Assembly (NCBI RefSeq): GCF_000006945.2
Contig: NC_003197.2
Coordinates: forward strand, 4,154,001 to 4,218,000
DNA: 64,000 nt
Reading direction: 5' to 3'
Origin: Salmonella enterica subsp. enterica serovar Typhimurium str. LT2
GTDB lineage: Bacteria; Pseudomonadota; Gammaproteobacteria; Enterobacterales; Enterobacteriaceae
Below are positions 57,184 through 64,000 of this stretch, one piece after another (the first letter of the stretch is position 1; the number at the start of each line of letters is the position of its first letter). Under the pieces are notes generated by a model. It worked only from the letters and a program-made list of their open reading frames with translations, was not told where the DNA came from and ran no database searches. A program made the position numbers and the translations under genes.

Positions 57184-58557
57184 ATGTCTGAACAGCAAAT
57201 AGACTGGGATCTGGCCCTGATCCAGAAATATAACTATTCCGGGCCACGATATACCTCGTACCCAACCGCGCTGGAGTTTTCTGAAGACTTCGAGGACGCC
57301 GCATTCTTGCAGGCTGTGGCGCGTTATCCTGAACGTCCGCTCTCGCTGTATGTGCATATCCCGTTTTGTCACAAGTTGTGTTATTTCTGCGGCTGCAACA
57401 AGATTGTCACCCGCCAACAGCATAAAGCTGACCAGTATCTTGACGCGCTTGAGCAGGAAATTCGTCATCGCGCGCCGCTGTTTGCAGACCGTCATGTCAG
57501 CCAGCTTCACTGGGGCGGCGGTACGCCTACTTACCTGAATAAAGCGCAAATCAGCCGCTTAATGACGCTGTTGCGTGAAAATTTCCACTTTAATACCGAC
57601 GCGGAAATCTCGATCGAAGTCGATCCCCGTGAAATTGAGCTGGATGTGCTCGATCATTTACGTGCGGAAGGTTTTAACCGCCTGAGTATGGGCGTGCAGG
57701 ACTTTAATAAAGAGGTGCAGCGCCTGGTTAACCGCGAGCAGGATGAAGAATTCATCTTTGCGCTGCTTAATCACGCCCGCGATATCGGCTTTACCTCGAC
57801 CAATATCGATTTGATCTACGGTCTACCGAAACAGACGCCAGAAAGCTTCGCTTTCACGCTGAAGCGTGTGACGGAACTGAACCCCGATCGTTTGAGCGTC
57901 TTTAACTATGCGCATCTGCCAACGCTTTTTGCCGCCCAGCGTAAAATTAAAGATGCTGATTTACCCAGCGCGCAGCAGAAACTGGATATTTTGCAGGAGA
58001 CGATCGTATCGCTTACCCAGGCTGGTTATCAGTTTATCGGGATGGACCATTTTGCCCGTCCGGACGACGAACTGGCCGTCGCGCAGCGCGAAGGCGTGTT
58101 GCACCGTAATTTTCAGGGCTATACGACCCAGGGCGATACCGATCTGCTGGGGATGGGGGTTTCTGCTATCAGCATGATTGGCGATGGCTACATGCAGAAC
58201 CAGAAAGAGCTGAAGCGTTATTACCAGCAAGTGGATGAGCGGGGCAATGCGCTATGGCGTGGTATTACGCTGACCCGTGATGATTGCATTCGTCGCGATG
58301 TTATCAAGGCGCTGATTTGTAACTTCCGCCTGGATTTTAACGCTGTCGAACAGCAGTGGGGTTTGCATTTCGCTGAGTATTTTGCCGAAGATTTGCAGTT
58401 ACTGTCGCCGCTGGCGAAAGATGGGCTGGTGGATATTAGCGAGAAGGGAATTCAGGTGACGGCGAAAGGTCGTTTGCTGATCCGCAATATCTGCATGTGC
58501 TTTGACGCGTATCTGCGCCAGAAAGCGCGGATGCAGCAGTTCTCGCGCGTCATTTAG
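57184..58557 (+). CDS. hemN: Oxygen-independent coproporphyrinogen III dehydrogenase HemN
   Basis: A 457-residue radical-SAM enzyme of anaerobic haem synthesis that oxidatively decarboxylates coproporphyrinogen III. The cluster motif is CHKLCYFCGC near residue 62, and GGGTPTYL, IEVDPREI and the C-terminal HemN domain follow. The ATG at 57184 with GGAG upstream gives MSEQQIDWDLALIQKYN; 28 in-frame codons before it are not HemN-like. Complements hemG elsewhere in this window in the same pathway. Confidence 0.97.
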   Translation: MSEQQIDWDLALIQKYNYSGPRYTSYPTALEFSEDFEDAAFLQAVARYPERPLSLYVHIPFCHKLCYFCGCNKIVTRQQHKADQYLDALEQEIRHRAPLFADRHVSQLHWGGGTPTYLNKAQISRLMTLLRENFHFNTDAEISIEVDPREIELDVLDHLRAEGFNRLSMGVQDFNKEVQRLVNREQDEEFIFALLNHARDIGFTSTNIDLIYGLPKQTPESFAFTLKRVTELNPDRLSVFNYAHLPTLFAAQRKIKDADLPSAQQKLDILQETIVSLTQAGYQFIGMDHFARPDDELAVAQREGVLHRNFQGYTTQGDTDLLGMGVSAISMIGDGYMQNQKELKRYYQQVDERGNALWRGITLTRDDCIRRDVIKALICNFRLDFNAVEQQWGLHFAEYFAEDLQLLSPLAKDGLVDISEKGIQVTAKGRLLIRNICMCFDAYLRQKARMQQFSRVI

Positions 58558-58562
58558 CCGGG

Positions 58563-58640
58563 TTGCCCGGTGGCGCTGCGCTTACCAGGCCTACACGTTG
58601 CGACAACCTGTAGGCCGGATAAGCATTAGCGCCATCCGGC
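58563..58640. repeat. BIME between hemN and yshB
   Basis: Two REP-like units: CCCGGTGGCGCTGCGCTTACCAGGCCTAC and GTAGGCCGGATAAGCATTAGCGCCATCCGGC. Located between convergent genes. Confidence 0.9.
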
Positions 58641-58646
58641 ACATTG

Positions 58647-58757
58647 TCAGCTGAACAGTCCCACCAGCGCGGCACACAACACGGCGGCTAGCGCAGTTTG
58701 TGGCGTGTGGCTGTCGACCGCTCCACTCGATACCAGATTAATAATAGATTCTAACAT
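58647..58757 (-). CDS. yshB: Small protein YshB (36 residues)
   Basis: An ATG at 58757 preceded by GGGGGGATTCATT starts a 36-codon frame, MLESIINLVSSGAVDSHTPQ onwards, ending in a hydrophobic segment (LAAVLCAALVGLFS). It matches E. coli YshB as I recall it. A report on Salmonella links YshB to replication inside host cells; I take that from literature. It lies downstream of glnG on the same strand, after a terminator. Confidence 0.88.
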   Translation of the reverse strand: MLESIINLVSSGAVDSHTPQTALAAVLCAALVGLFS

Positions 58758-58810
58758 AATGAATCCCCCCGTTTGCCGGGCATGATCATACTGAACTCAT
58801 CGGAACAGTA

Positions 58811-58838
58811 AAGCGCAAAATAGCAGCGTTTTGCGCTC
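58811..58838 (-). terminator. glnG terminator
   Basis: AGCGCAAAA (58812-58820) pairs with TTTTGCGCT (58829-58837). On the minus strand it follows the glnG stop by about 30 bases and has a short T-run (TTTAC). Confidence 0.7.
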
Positions 58839-58869
58839 AATTATTAATCTTTACACTCGCGGGTAATGT

Positions 58870-60279
58870 TTACTCCATTCCCAGCTCTTTCAACTTCCGC
58901 GTTAGGGTGTTTCGCCCCCAACCGAGCAGCCTGGCGGCTTCCTGTTTATGACCCTGCGTATGGCGTAATGCCGTGGTCAGTAGCGTTCTCTCCAGTTCTG
59001 GCTGCGCTTCAGAAAGCAGGTTTTGATGACCGGATCGCAAGGCGCGGTCCGCCCATTGTGCCAGTAATGTAGCCCAGCTATCCGGCGGCAGGTGGGACGG
59101 GCTATCCGGCGTCGAGGCTTCAAACAGTTCGCCCGGTAAATCCTGGATCAATACCTCCTGTCCGGCGGCCATGACGGTGAGCCAGCGGCAGGTATTTTCT
59201 AACTGACGCACGTTACCAGGCCATGCCAGGCGCGTTAACGCCGTTTCGGTTTCCGGATGTAATAATTTGGCTTCCACGCCTAATTCACGGGCGGCGACCT
59301 GCAAAAAATGGCGCGCCAGGCGCGGAATATCCTCACGGCGTTCACGCAACGGCGGAAGATGGATACGAATCACGTTCAGGCGGTGGAACAGGTCTTCGCG
59401 GAATTTCCCTTCCTGAACGCGTCGTTCGAGGTTCTGGTGGGTGGCGGCGATAATGCGCACATCGACTTTTACCGGCGCGTACCCGCCCACGCGGTAGAAC
59501 TGTCCGTCAGCCAGCACGCGTAACAGACGAGTCTGGACATCCAGCGGCATATCGCCAATTTCGTCCAGAAACAGCGTGCCGCCGTCAGCCTGCTCGAAAC
59601 GGCCCTGCCGGATGGTATTCGCCCCGGTAAAAGCGCCTTTCTCATGGCCAAACAGTTCGGATTCAATCAAATCTTTCGGGATGGCCGCCATATTGAGTGC
59701 GATAAACGGCGCTTTGGCGCGTGGGCTATGGCGGTGAAGCGCATGGGCGACCAGTTCTTTACCGGTCCCTGATTCGCCGTTAATCAGCACGCTAATCGAA
59801 GAACGCGACAGCCGACCAATAATGCGAAACACATCCTGCATGGCGGGCGCTTCGCCTATCATGTCTGTTGTCGGGCCGTTAACCTCGATATTACGCGGCT
59901 GTTGCTGCTCCTGATAGTGGCTAATCGCGCGCTCGACCAGAGCGACGGCTTCATCAATATCAAACGGTTTAGGCAGATAATCAAACGCCCCCTGCTGATA
60001 GGCGCTCACGGCGGCATCTAAATCGGAATGCGCGGTCATAATGATGACCGGAAGCATCGGGTGACGCTGTTTAATCTGCTTTAATAGCGCCAGCCCGTCC
60101 ATTCCCGGCATTCGGATATCCGACAGCAAGACGTCCGGCGTTTTACTGGCCAGCGCAGCCAGTACTTCATTACCATTCTCAAAGGTGGTACAGGTCAACC
60201 CTGCCCCGGCGAGAGCACGCTCAAGCACCCAACGGATGGAACTATCATCATCGACGACCCAGACTATTCCTCGTTGCAT
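58870..60279 (-). CDS. glnG: Nitrogen regulator NtrC (GlnG)
   Basis: A 469-residue sigma-54 activator. Receiver domain (1-120) with phospho-acceptor Asp in LLSDIRMPGMDG; AAA+ domain (about 140-370) with GESGTGKE and the sigma-54-contacting GAFTGA; C-terminal Fis-type helix-turn-helix (QEAARLLGWGRNTLTRKLKEL). The ATG at 60279 gives MQRGIVWVVDDDSSIR as in E. coli. It follows glnL by eight bases. Confidence 0.98.
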   Translation of the reverse strand: MQRGIVWVVDDDSSIRWVLERALAGAGLTCTTFENGNEVLAALASKTPDVLLSDIRMPGMDGLALLKQIKQRHPMLPVIIMTAHSDLDAAVSAYQQGAFDYLPKPFDIDEAVALVERAISHYQEQQQPRNIEVNGPTTDMIGEAPAMQDVFRIIGRLSRSSISVLINGESGTGKELVAHALHRHSPRAKAPFIALNMAAIPKDLIESELFGHEKGAFTGANTIRQGRFEQADGGTLFLDEIGDMPLDVQTRLLRVLADGQFYRVGGYAPVKVDVRIIAATHQNLERRVQEGKFREDLFHRLNVIRIHLPPLRERREDIPRLARHFLQVAARELGVEAKLLHPETETALTRLAWPGNVRQLENTCRWLTVMAAGQEVLIQDLPGELFEASTPDSPSHLPPDSWATLLAQWADRALRSGHQNLLSEAQPELERTLLTTALRHTQGHKQEAARLLGWGRNTLTRKLKELGME

Positions 60280-60287
60280 AAACACCT

Positions 60288-61337
60288 CTATTTCCGAATC
60301 GGCAGGTAAACCGAAAACTCGGTATGCCCCGGCCAACTGGTAAATTCAATTTTGCCGGCGTGTTGATCGATAAGATTGCGGGCGATAGATAACCCAAGCC
60401 CGGTGCCGCCTTCGCGACCGCTGACCATCGGGTAGAACAGCGTATCCTGTAAATGGGGAGGAATGCCCGGCCCATTGTCTTCAACGTCTATACGCGCCGC
60501 CAGGCGATAGCGTTCGCCATGCAGCGTTAACTGGAAGGCGGTACGGGTACGCAGCGTAATTTCGCCGCCTTCCGGCCCCAGCGCCTGCAAGGCATTGCGG
60601 ACAATATTCAGCAGTACTTGCTCAATTTGTTCCGGGTCGTGCGGCAGTTCTGGCAAACTGGGGTCATAATCGCGGATAAGCCGGACATTATCCGGCAGTT
60701 CCATCGACACCAGCGCCACCACGCGCTCCGCGACTTTATGTATGCTCTCGGTAATGTGCATTCCCGGGTGCTGCGGCCCCAGCAAACGATCGACAAGGTT
60801 GCGTAGCCTGTCGGCCTGTTCAATGATGACTTTGGTATATTCCGTTAGCGCCGGGTCGGGCAGCGCCTTGCTGAGTAGCTGCGCCGCGCCGCGCAGGCCG
60901 CCGAGCGGATTTTTGATTTCGTGCGCCAGACCGCGCACCAGATCGCGGGCGGCGATTTGCTGCGCGTGCTGCAACTGCTCCTGACTCAGACGACGCTGGT
61001 TATCCATCGGCGCCATTTCGAGCAGTATAAAATCGTCGGGCAGACGTTGGGCGGTCAAAGAGAGAATATGCGAGCGACTATCAATCACCAGCGTCACTTC
61101 GTTATCGGTAAAGCCTTGCCCTGCCGCTAAACTTTCGCGCATCAGGTCAATGTTTAACGAAAAATAGCTCAACAGTTCAGGTAACGGCGTCCCGAACAGT
61201 TTGCGTGAGCTTTGCGCGAGCAACTGCTGCGCGGCAGGATTGGCGTAATGGATTGCCAGCGCGTCGTCGACCACCAGCACGCTGTTGATTAACGAATTGA
61301 GGATCTGCCCAGCATCGGGCTGTATGCCGCTTGCCAT
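60288..61337 (-). CDS. glnL: Nitrogen sensor kinase NtrB (GlnL)
   Basis: A 349-residue cytoplasmic histidine kinase/phosphatase that controls NtrC under PII. An N-terminal PAS domain (about 1-110) is followed by the H-box LAHEIKNPLGG (His139 region) and the ATP-binding N-box (NIVRNALQA), G1 (VEDNGPGIP) and G2 (GGTGLGLSIA). It has its own NtrC-repressed promoter region between glnA and glnL. Confidence 0.98.
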   Translation of the reverse strand: MASGIQPDAGQILNSLINSVLVVDDALAIHYANPAAQQLLAQSSRKLFGTPLPELLSYFSLNIDLMRESLAAGQGFTDNEVTLVIDSRSHILSLTAQRLPDDFILLEMAPMDNQRRLSQEQLQHAQQIAARDLVRGLAHEIKNPLGGLRGAAQLLSKALPDPALTEYTKVIIEQADRLRNLVDRLLGPQHPGMHITESIHKVAERVVALVSMELPDNVRLIRDYDPSLPELPHDPEQIEQVLLNIVRNALQALGPEGGEITLRTRTAFQLTLHGERYRLAARIDVEDNGPGIPPHLQDTLFYPMVSGREGGTGLGLSIARNLIDQHAGKIEFTSWPGHTEFSVYLPIRK

Positions 61338-61359
61338 TCAGCAGTCTCCTGGAAAAGGT

Positions 61360-61376
61360 TGCACCATTTTAGTGCA
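61360..61376. promoter_or_regulatory. NtrC site at the glnL promoter
   Basis: TGCACCATTTTAGTGCA matches the NtrC consensus (TGCAC-N7-GTGCA). It lies 23 bases upstream of glnL, where NtrC is known to repress glnLp. Confidence 0.85.
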
Positions 61377-61424
61377 TTATAGCTTTTTACCACTAAAAAG
61401 CGCGTGAGATCAGATTGTTGGTGG

Positions 61425-61451
61425 AGAAAAAAGCCCATCCTGGGATGGGCT
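61425..61451 (-). terminator. glnA-glnL intercistronic terminator
   Basis: AGCCCATC / GATGGGCT around a four-base loop, followed on the minus strand by six T. It reduces read-through from glnA into glnLG, as known for the operon. Confidence 0.9.
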
Positions 61452-61481
61452 GAAAGTTTCCACGGCAACTCAAAAACTCCT

Positions 61482-61602
61482 GACGCCTTTCACGCTGCTG
61501 CTGCGTTGGCTGCCTTCGCTTACCCCAGTCACATCGCTATCTATGCTCCTGGGGATGTGCTCAGTTGCTGCCTTGCAGCAACGCGAAATTTGTCGGATTT
61601 TT
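61482..61602. repeat. ERIC element downstream of glnA
   Basis: An ERIC-type element of about 120 bases: GCGTTGGCTGCCTTCGCTTA, CCCCAGTCACATCGC...GCTCCTGGGGATGTGC (central palindrome) and CAGTTGCTGCCTTGCAGCAACGCGAA. It is between the glnA stop and the glnA-glnL terminator, so part of the glnA 3' untranslated RNA. Confidence 0.93.
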
Positions 61603-61611
61603 AATATACGA

Positions 61612-63021
61612 TTAAACGCTGTAGTACAGCTCAAACTCTACCGGGTGCGGGGTCATACGCACGCGGTCATCTTCTTCGCGACGCAGCGCAATATACGCAT
61701 CGATCGCTTCATCAGTGAACACGCCGCCTGCTTTCAGGAACTCGCGGTCCAGGTCCAGCGCGTTCAGCGCTTCTTCCAGAGAACCCGCTACCTGTGGGAT
61801 CTCTTTCGCTTCTTCCGGCGGCAGGTCATACAGGTTTTTGTCCATGGCTTCGCCCGGGTGAATCTTATTCTTAATCCCGTCCAGACCGGCCATCAGCAGG
61901 GCGGCAAAGCACAGATACGGGTTAGCCGCCGGGTCCGGGAAGCGAACTTCGATACGGCGCGCTTTCGGAGACGCCACCACCGGAATACGGATGGAGGCGG
62001 AACGGTTACGGGCGGAGTAGGCCAGCATCACCGGCGCTTCGTAACCCGGGACCAGACGCTTGTAGGAGTTGGTGGTCGGGTTCGCCAGGGCGTTGATGGC
62101 TTTGGCGTGTTTGATGACGCCGCCGATGTAGTACAGCGCTTGTTCAGACAGGCCGGCATATTTGTCGCCAGAGAACAGGTTGGTGCCGTTCTTCGCCAGA
62201 GACATGTGGCAGTGCATACCGGAACCGTTATCGCCGAACATCGGTTTTGGCATAAAGGTCGCGGTCTTACCGAAGCGGTGAGCCACGTTATGCACGACAT
62301 ATTTGTAAATCTGAATTTCGTCGGCTTTTTTGGTCATGGTGTTAAAGCGGGTCGCCACTTCGTTCTGACCTGCGGTCGCTACTTCGTGGTGGTGCGCTTC
62401 AACGACCAGGCCCATCTGCTCCATGACCAGACACATTTCAGAACGGATATCCTGCGCGGAGTCAACTGGCGGAACCGGGAAATAACCGCCTTTCACGCCC
62501 GGACGATGGCCTTTGTTGCCGCCTTCGTACTTGGTAGAGGAGTTCCAGGCGCCTTCAATATCGTCAATCGCCACATGTGAGCCGGAGATAGATGCGCCGA
62601 AGCGGATGTCGTCGAACAGGAAGAATTCAGGTTCCGGCCCAAACAGGACGGTATCGGCGATACCGGTCGCGCGCAGGTAGTCTTCCGCACGTTTTGCGAT
62701 GGAACGTGGGTCACGGTCATAACCTTGCAGAGTGCCAGGCTCCAGGATGTCACAACGGATAATCAGGGTGGAGTCCGCGAAGAACGGGTCGATAACCGCA
62801 GTGGACGCATCGGGCATCAGCACCATGTCGGATTCGTTAATGCCTTTCCAGCCGCCGATAGAGGAGCCGTCAAACATTTTGCCTTCTTCAAAGAATTCGG
62901 CATTTACCTGATGAGCAGGAATCGTGACGTGCTGTTCTTTGCCTTTGGTATCGGTGAAGCGCAGATCGACAAACTTCACTTCGTGCTCGTTCAGCATCGT
63001 CAAAACGTGTTCAGCGGACAT
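61612..63021 (-). CDS. glnA: Glutamine synthetase GlnA
   Basis: A 469-residue type I glutamine synthetase (dodecamer) that makes glutamine from glutamate, ammonia and ATP. The beta-grasp domain, the ATP-site NGSGMHCHMSL, the Glu/Arg pocket around NRSASIRIP and the adenylylation Tyr in KNLYDLPPEE are all visible. First gene of glnA-glnL-glnG, expressed from a sigma-54 promoter with NtrC enhancer sites. Confidence 0.99.
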   Translation of the reverse strand: MSAEHVLTMLNEHEVKFVDLRFTDTKGKEQHVTIPAHQVNAEFFEEGKMFDGSSIGGWKGINESDMVLMPDASTAVIDPFFADSTLIIRCDILEPGTLQGYDRDPRSIAKRAEDYLRATGIADTVLFGPEPEFFLFDDIRFGASISGSHVAIDDIEGAWNSSTKYEGGNKGHRPGVKGGYFPVPPVDSAQDIRSEMCLVMEQMGLVVEAHHHEVATAGQNEVATRFNTMTKKADEIQIYKYVVHNVAHRFGKTATFMPKPMFGDNGSGMHCHMSLAKNGTNLFSGDKYAGLSEQALYYIGGVIKHAKAINALANPTTNSYKRLVPGYEAPVMLAYSARNRSASIRIPVVASPKARRIEVRFPDPAANPYLCFAALLMAGLDGIKNKIHPGEAMDKNLYDLPPEEAKEIPQVAGSLEEALNALDLDREFLKAGGVFTDEAIDAYIALRREEDDRVRMTPHPVEFELYYSV

Positions 63022-63108
63022 ACTTGTACTCTCCCGGATTGGTCATGGTCGGTCGTCGTGGTAACGAGATCTTCAATTCTGCTGGCCGTGTCGCCGTAAA
63101 AATATAAA

Positions 63109-63123
63109 GCGAAATCTGTGCCA
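63109..63123 (-). promoter_or_regulatory. glnAp2 sigma-54 promoter
   Basis: On the minus strand TTGGCACAGATTTCGCTT holds the -24 GG (63121-63122) and -12 GC (63109-63110) with ten bases between, as required for sigma-54. The predicted start is near 63098, about 77 bases before the glnA ATG. Confidence 0.92.
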
Positions 63124-63196
63124 ACTTTCACATTGCCCCCAAAAGGCGTTATCATGCGCACCATCGTGCAAAAGGGCTGCACCACGGTGACTATGT

Positions 63197-63246
63197 TGCA
63201 CCAAAATAGTGCTTTAATGTGAACATTAAGCACCACATTGGTGCAA
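63197..63246. promoter_or_regulatory. NtrC enhancer sites of glnA
   Basis: Two NtrC sites: TGCACCAAAATAGTGCT (63197-63213) and AGCACCACATTGGTGCAA (63229-63246). Relative to the glnAp2 start they are at about -107 and -140, the known enhancer positions. Confidence 0.9.
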
Positions 63247-63396
63247 CAGAACGCAAGCCACCCTTTTAACGCTCCGTGAAAGCGATCACAAAGAGACTCT
63301 GCAATACTTGTTTGCGGAGGATGTTTGTGATCCTGTTTTGTAGTGCGATTAATCCGTGTACAATAACGCGCTATTTCTAATGCCTGAGGCAAAGTT

Positions 63397-64000
63397 GTGA
63401 TCGAAAATTTGCGTAACATCGCCATCATCGCGCACGTTGACCATGGTAAAACTACCCTGGTTGATAAGCTGCTCCAGCAATCCGGTACGTTCGACGCGCG
63501 TGCCGAAACTCAAGAGCGAGTGATGGACTCCAACGATTTGGAGAAAGAGCGTGGTATTACTATCCTCGCTAAAAACACCGCTATTAAATGGAATGATTAC
63601 CGTATCAACATCGTTGATACTCCCGGGCACGCTGACTTCGGTGGTGAAGTAGAGCGCGTCATGTCCATGGTTGACTCTGTGCTGCTGGTGGTTGACGCAT
63701 TTGACGGCCCGATGCCGCAAACGCGCTTCGTGACCAAAAAAGCCTTTGCTCATGGCCTGAAACCCATTGTGGTTATCAACAAAGTTGACCGTCCTGGCGC
63801 GCGCCCTGACTGGGTTGTTGACCAGGTATTCGACCTGTTTGTTAACCTCGACGCGACCGACGAACAGCTGGACTTCCCGATCATCTACGCTTCGGCGCTG
63901 AACGGTATCGCGGGTCTGGACCACGAAGATATGGCGGAAGACATGACCCCGCTATATCAGGCGATTGTTGATCATGTTCCGGCGCCGGACGTTGACCTCG
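63397..64000 (+). CDS. typA: Ribosome-associated GTPase TypA/BipA (3' end outside window)
   Basis: The first 201 codons of a translation-factor-type GTPase. G1 is AHVDHGKTT, G2 region RGITI, G3 DTPGHADFGGE, G4 NKVDRPGA and G5 near YASALNG. The start is a GTG; the N-terminus MIENLRNIAIIAHV matches E. coli TypA closely. It binds ribosomes under stress and cold and affects subunit assembly; in Salmonella it was first described as a regulated virulence-related protein. A promoter with -10 TACAAT (63359-63364) lies just upstream. Divergent from glnA. Confidence 0.97.
   Translation, partial: MIENLRNIAIIAHVDHGKTTLVDKLLQQSGTFDARAETQERVMDSNDLEKERGITILAKNTAIKWNDYRINIVDTPGHADFGGEVERVMSMVDSVLLVVDAFDGPMPQTRFVTKKAFAHGLKPIVVINKVDRPGARPDWVVDQVFDLFVNLDATDEQLDFPIIYASALNGIAGLDHEDMAEDMTPLYQAIVDHVPAPDVDL

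Noticed and set aside
61543..62580. A 345-codon plus-strand frame opposite glnA
   Set aside because: It is antisense to glnA and begins inside an ERIC element, with no family features.

Overview
The window is a chromosomal segment of an enteric gamma-proteobacterium, almost certainly Salmonella enterica. The proteins match Escherichia coli K-12 homologues recalled from memory nearly residue for residue, and the gene order is the classic xerC-uvrD-corA-metE-udp-tat-fadBA-rrnA-polA-glnA arc. Salmonella-type signs are a fragmenting insert in the 23S gene, extra spacer elements in the rRNA operon, a lone radical-SAM sulfatase maturase after metE, and an arylsulfotransferase gene between fre and fadA. 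No database search was run; identifications rest on recognised sequences and motifs.

Layout. 1-15.6 kb: xerC (cut by the left edge), yigB, uvrD with a LexA box, corA with a leader peptide gene, the AT-rich yigGF pair, rarD, yigI, pldA, recQ, rhtC/rhtB, pldB, yigL, yigM and metR. 15.6-21.7 kb: metE, a radical-SAM maturase, dlhH and udp. 21.7-31.9 kb: rmuC, ubiEJB, tatABC with tatD, rfaH, ubiD and fre. 32.1-34.0 kb: an arylsulfotransferase gene broken by one amber codon. 34.1-41.7 kb: fadBA with a FadR operator, pepQ, yigZ, trkH and hemG. 41.7-47.6 kb: a complete rRNA operon, 16S-tRNA-Ile-tRNA-Ala-23S-5S, with P1, P2, boxA and two terminators. 47.7-58.8 kb: mobAB, yihD, srkA-dsbA with a CpxR box, yihG, polA with DnaA boxes, Spot 42 RNA, engB, CsrC RNA, yihI, hemN and the small gene yshB. 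58.9-64 kb: the nitrogen regulon operon glnA-glnL-glnG with sigma-54 and NtrC sites, and the start of typA/bipA, cut by the right edge.

Functional threads. Ubiquinone synthesis (ubiE, ubiJ, ubiB, ubiD) and Tat export lie together; DNA repair and replication genes (uvrD, recQ, rmuC, polA, xerC) recur; envelope lipid genes (pldA, pldB, yihG) and periplasmic disulfide formation (dsbA under a Cpx-type site) are present. Two regulatory RNAs of carbon metabolism, Spot 42 and CsrC, flank engB and have nearly identical core promoters.

Most unusual points: (1) a 23S helix-45 intervening sequence closed by a perfect 10-bp stem; (2) two related ERIC-like hairpins in the rRNA operon spacers, in opposite orientation; (3) three ERIC elements, each in a transcribed untranslated region (metE 5', fadA 3', glnA 3'); (4) an amber-interrupted arylsulfotransferase with all catalytic residues intact downstream of the stop; (5) twin promoters of spf and csrC; (6) a candidate 57-residue membrane miniprotein coupled to hemN. 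I saw no CRISPR array, prophage or insertion sequence, and nothing I would call a wholly new multi-gene system.
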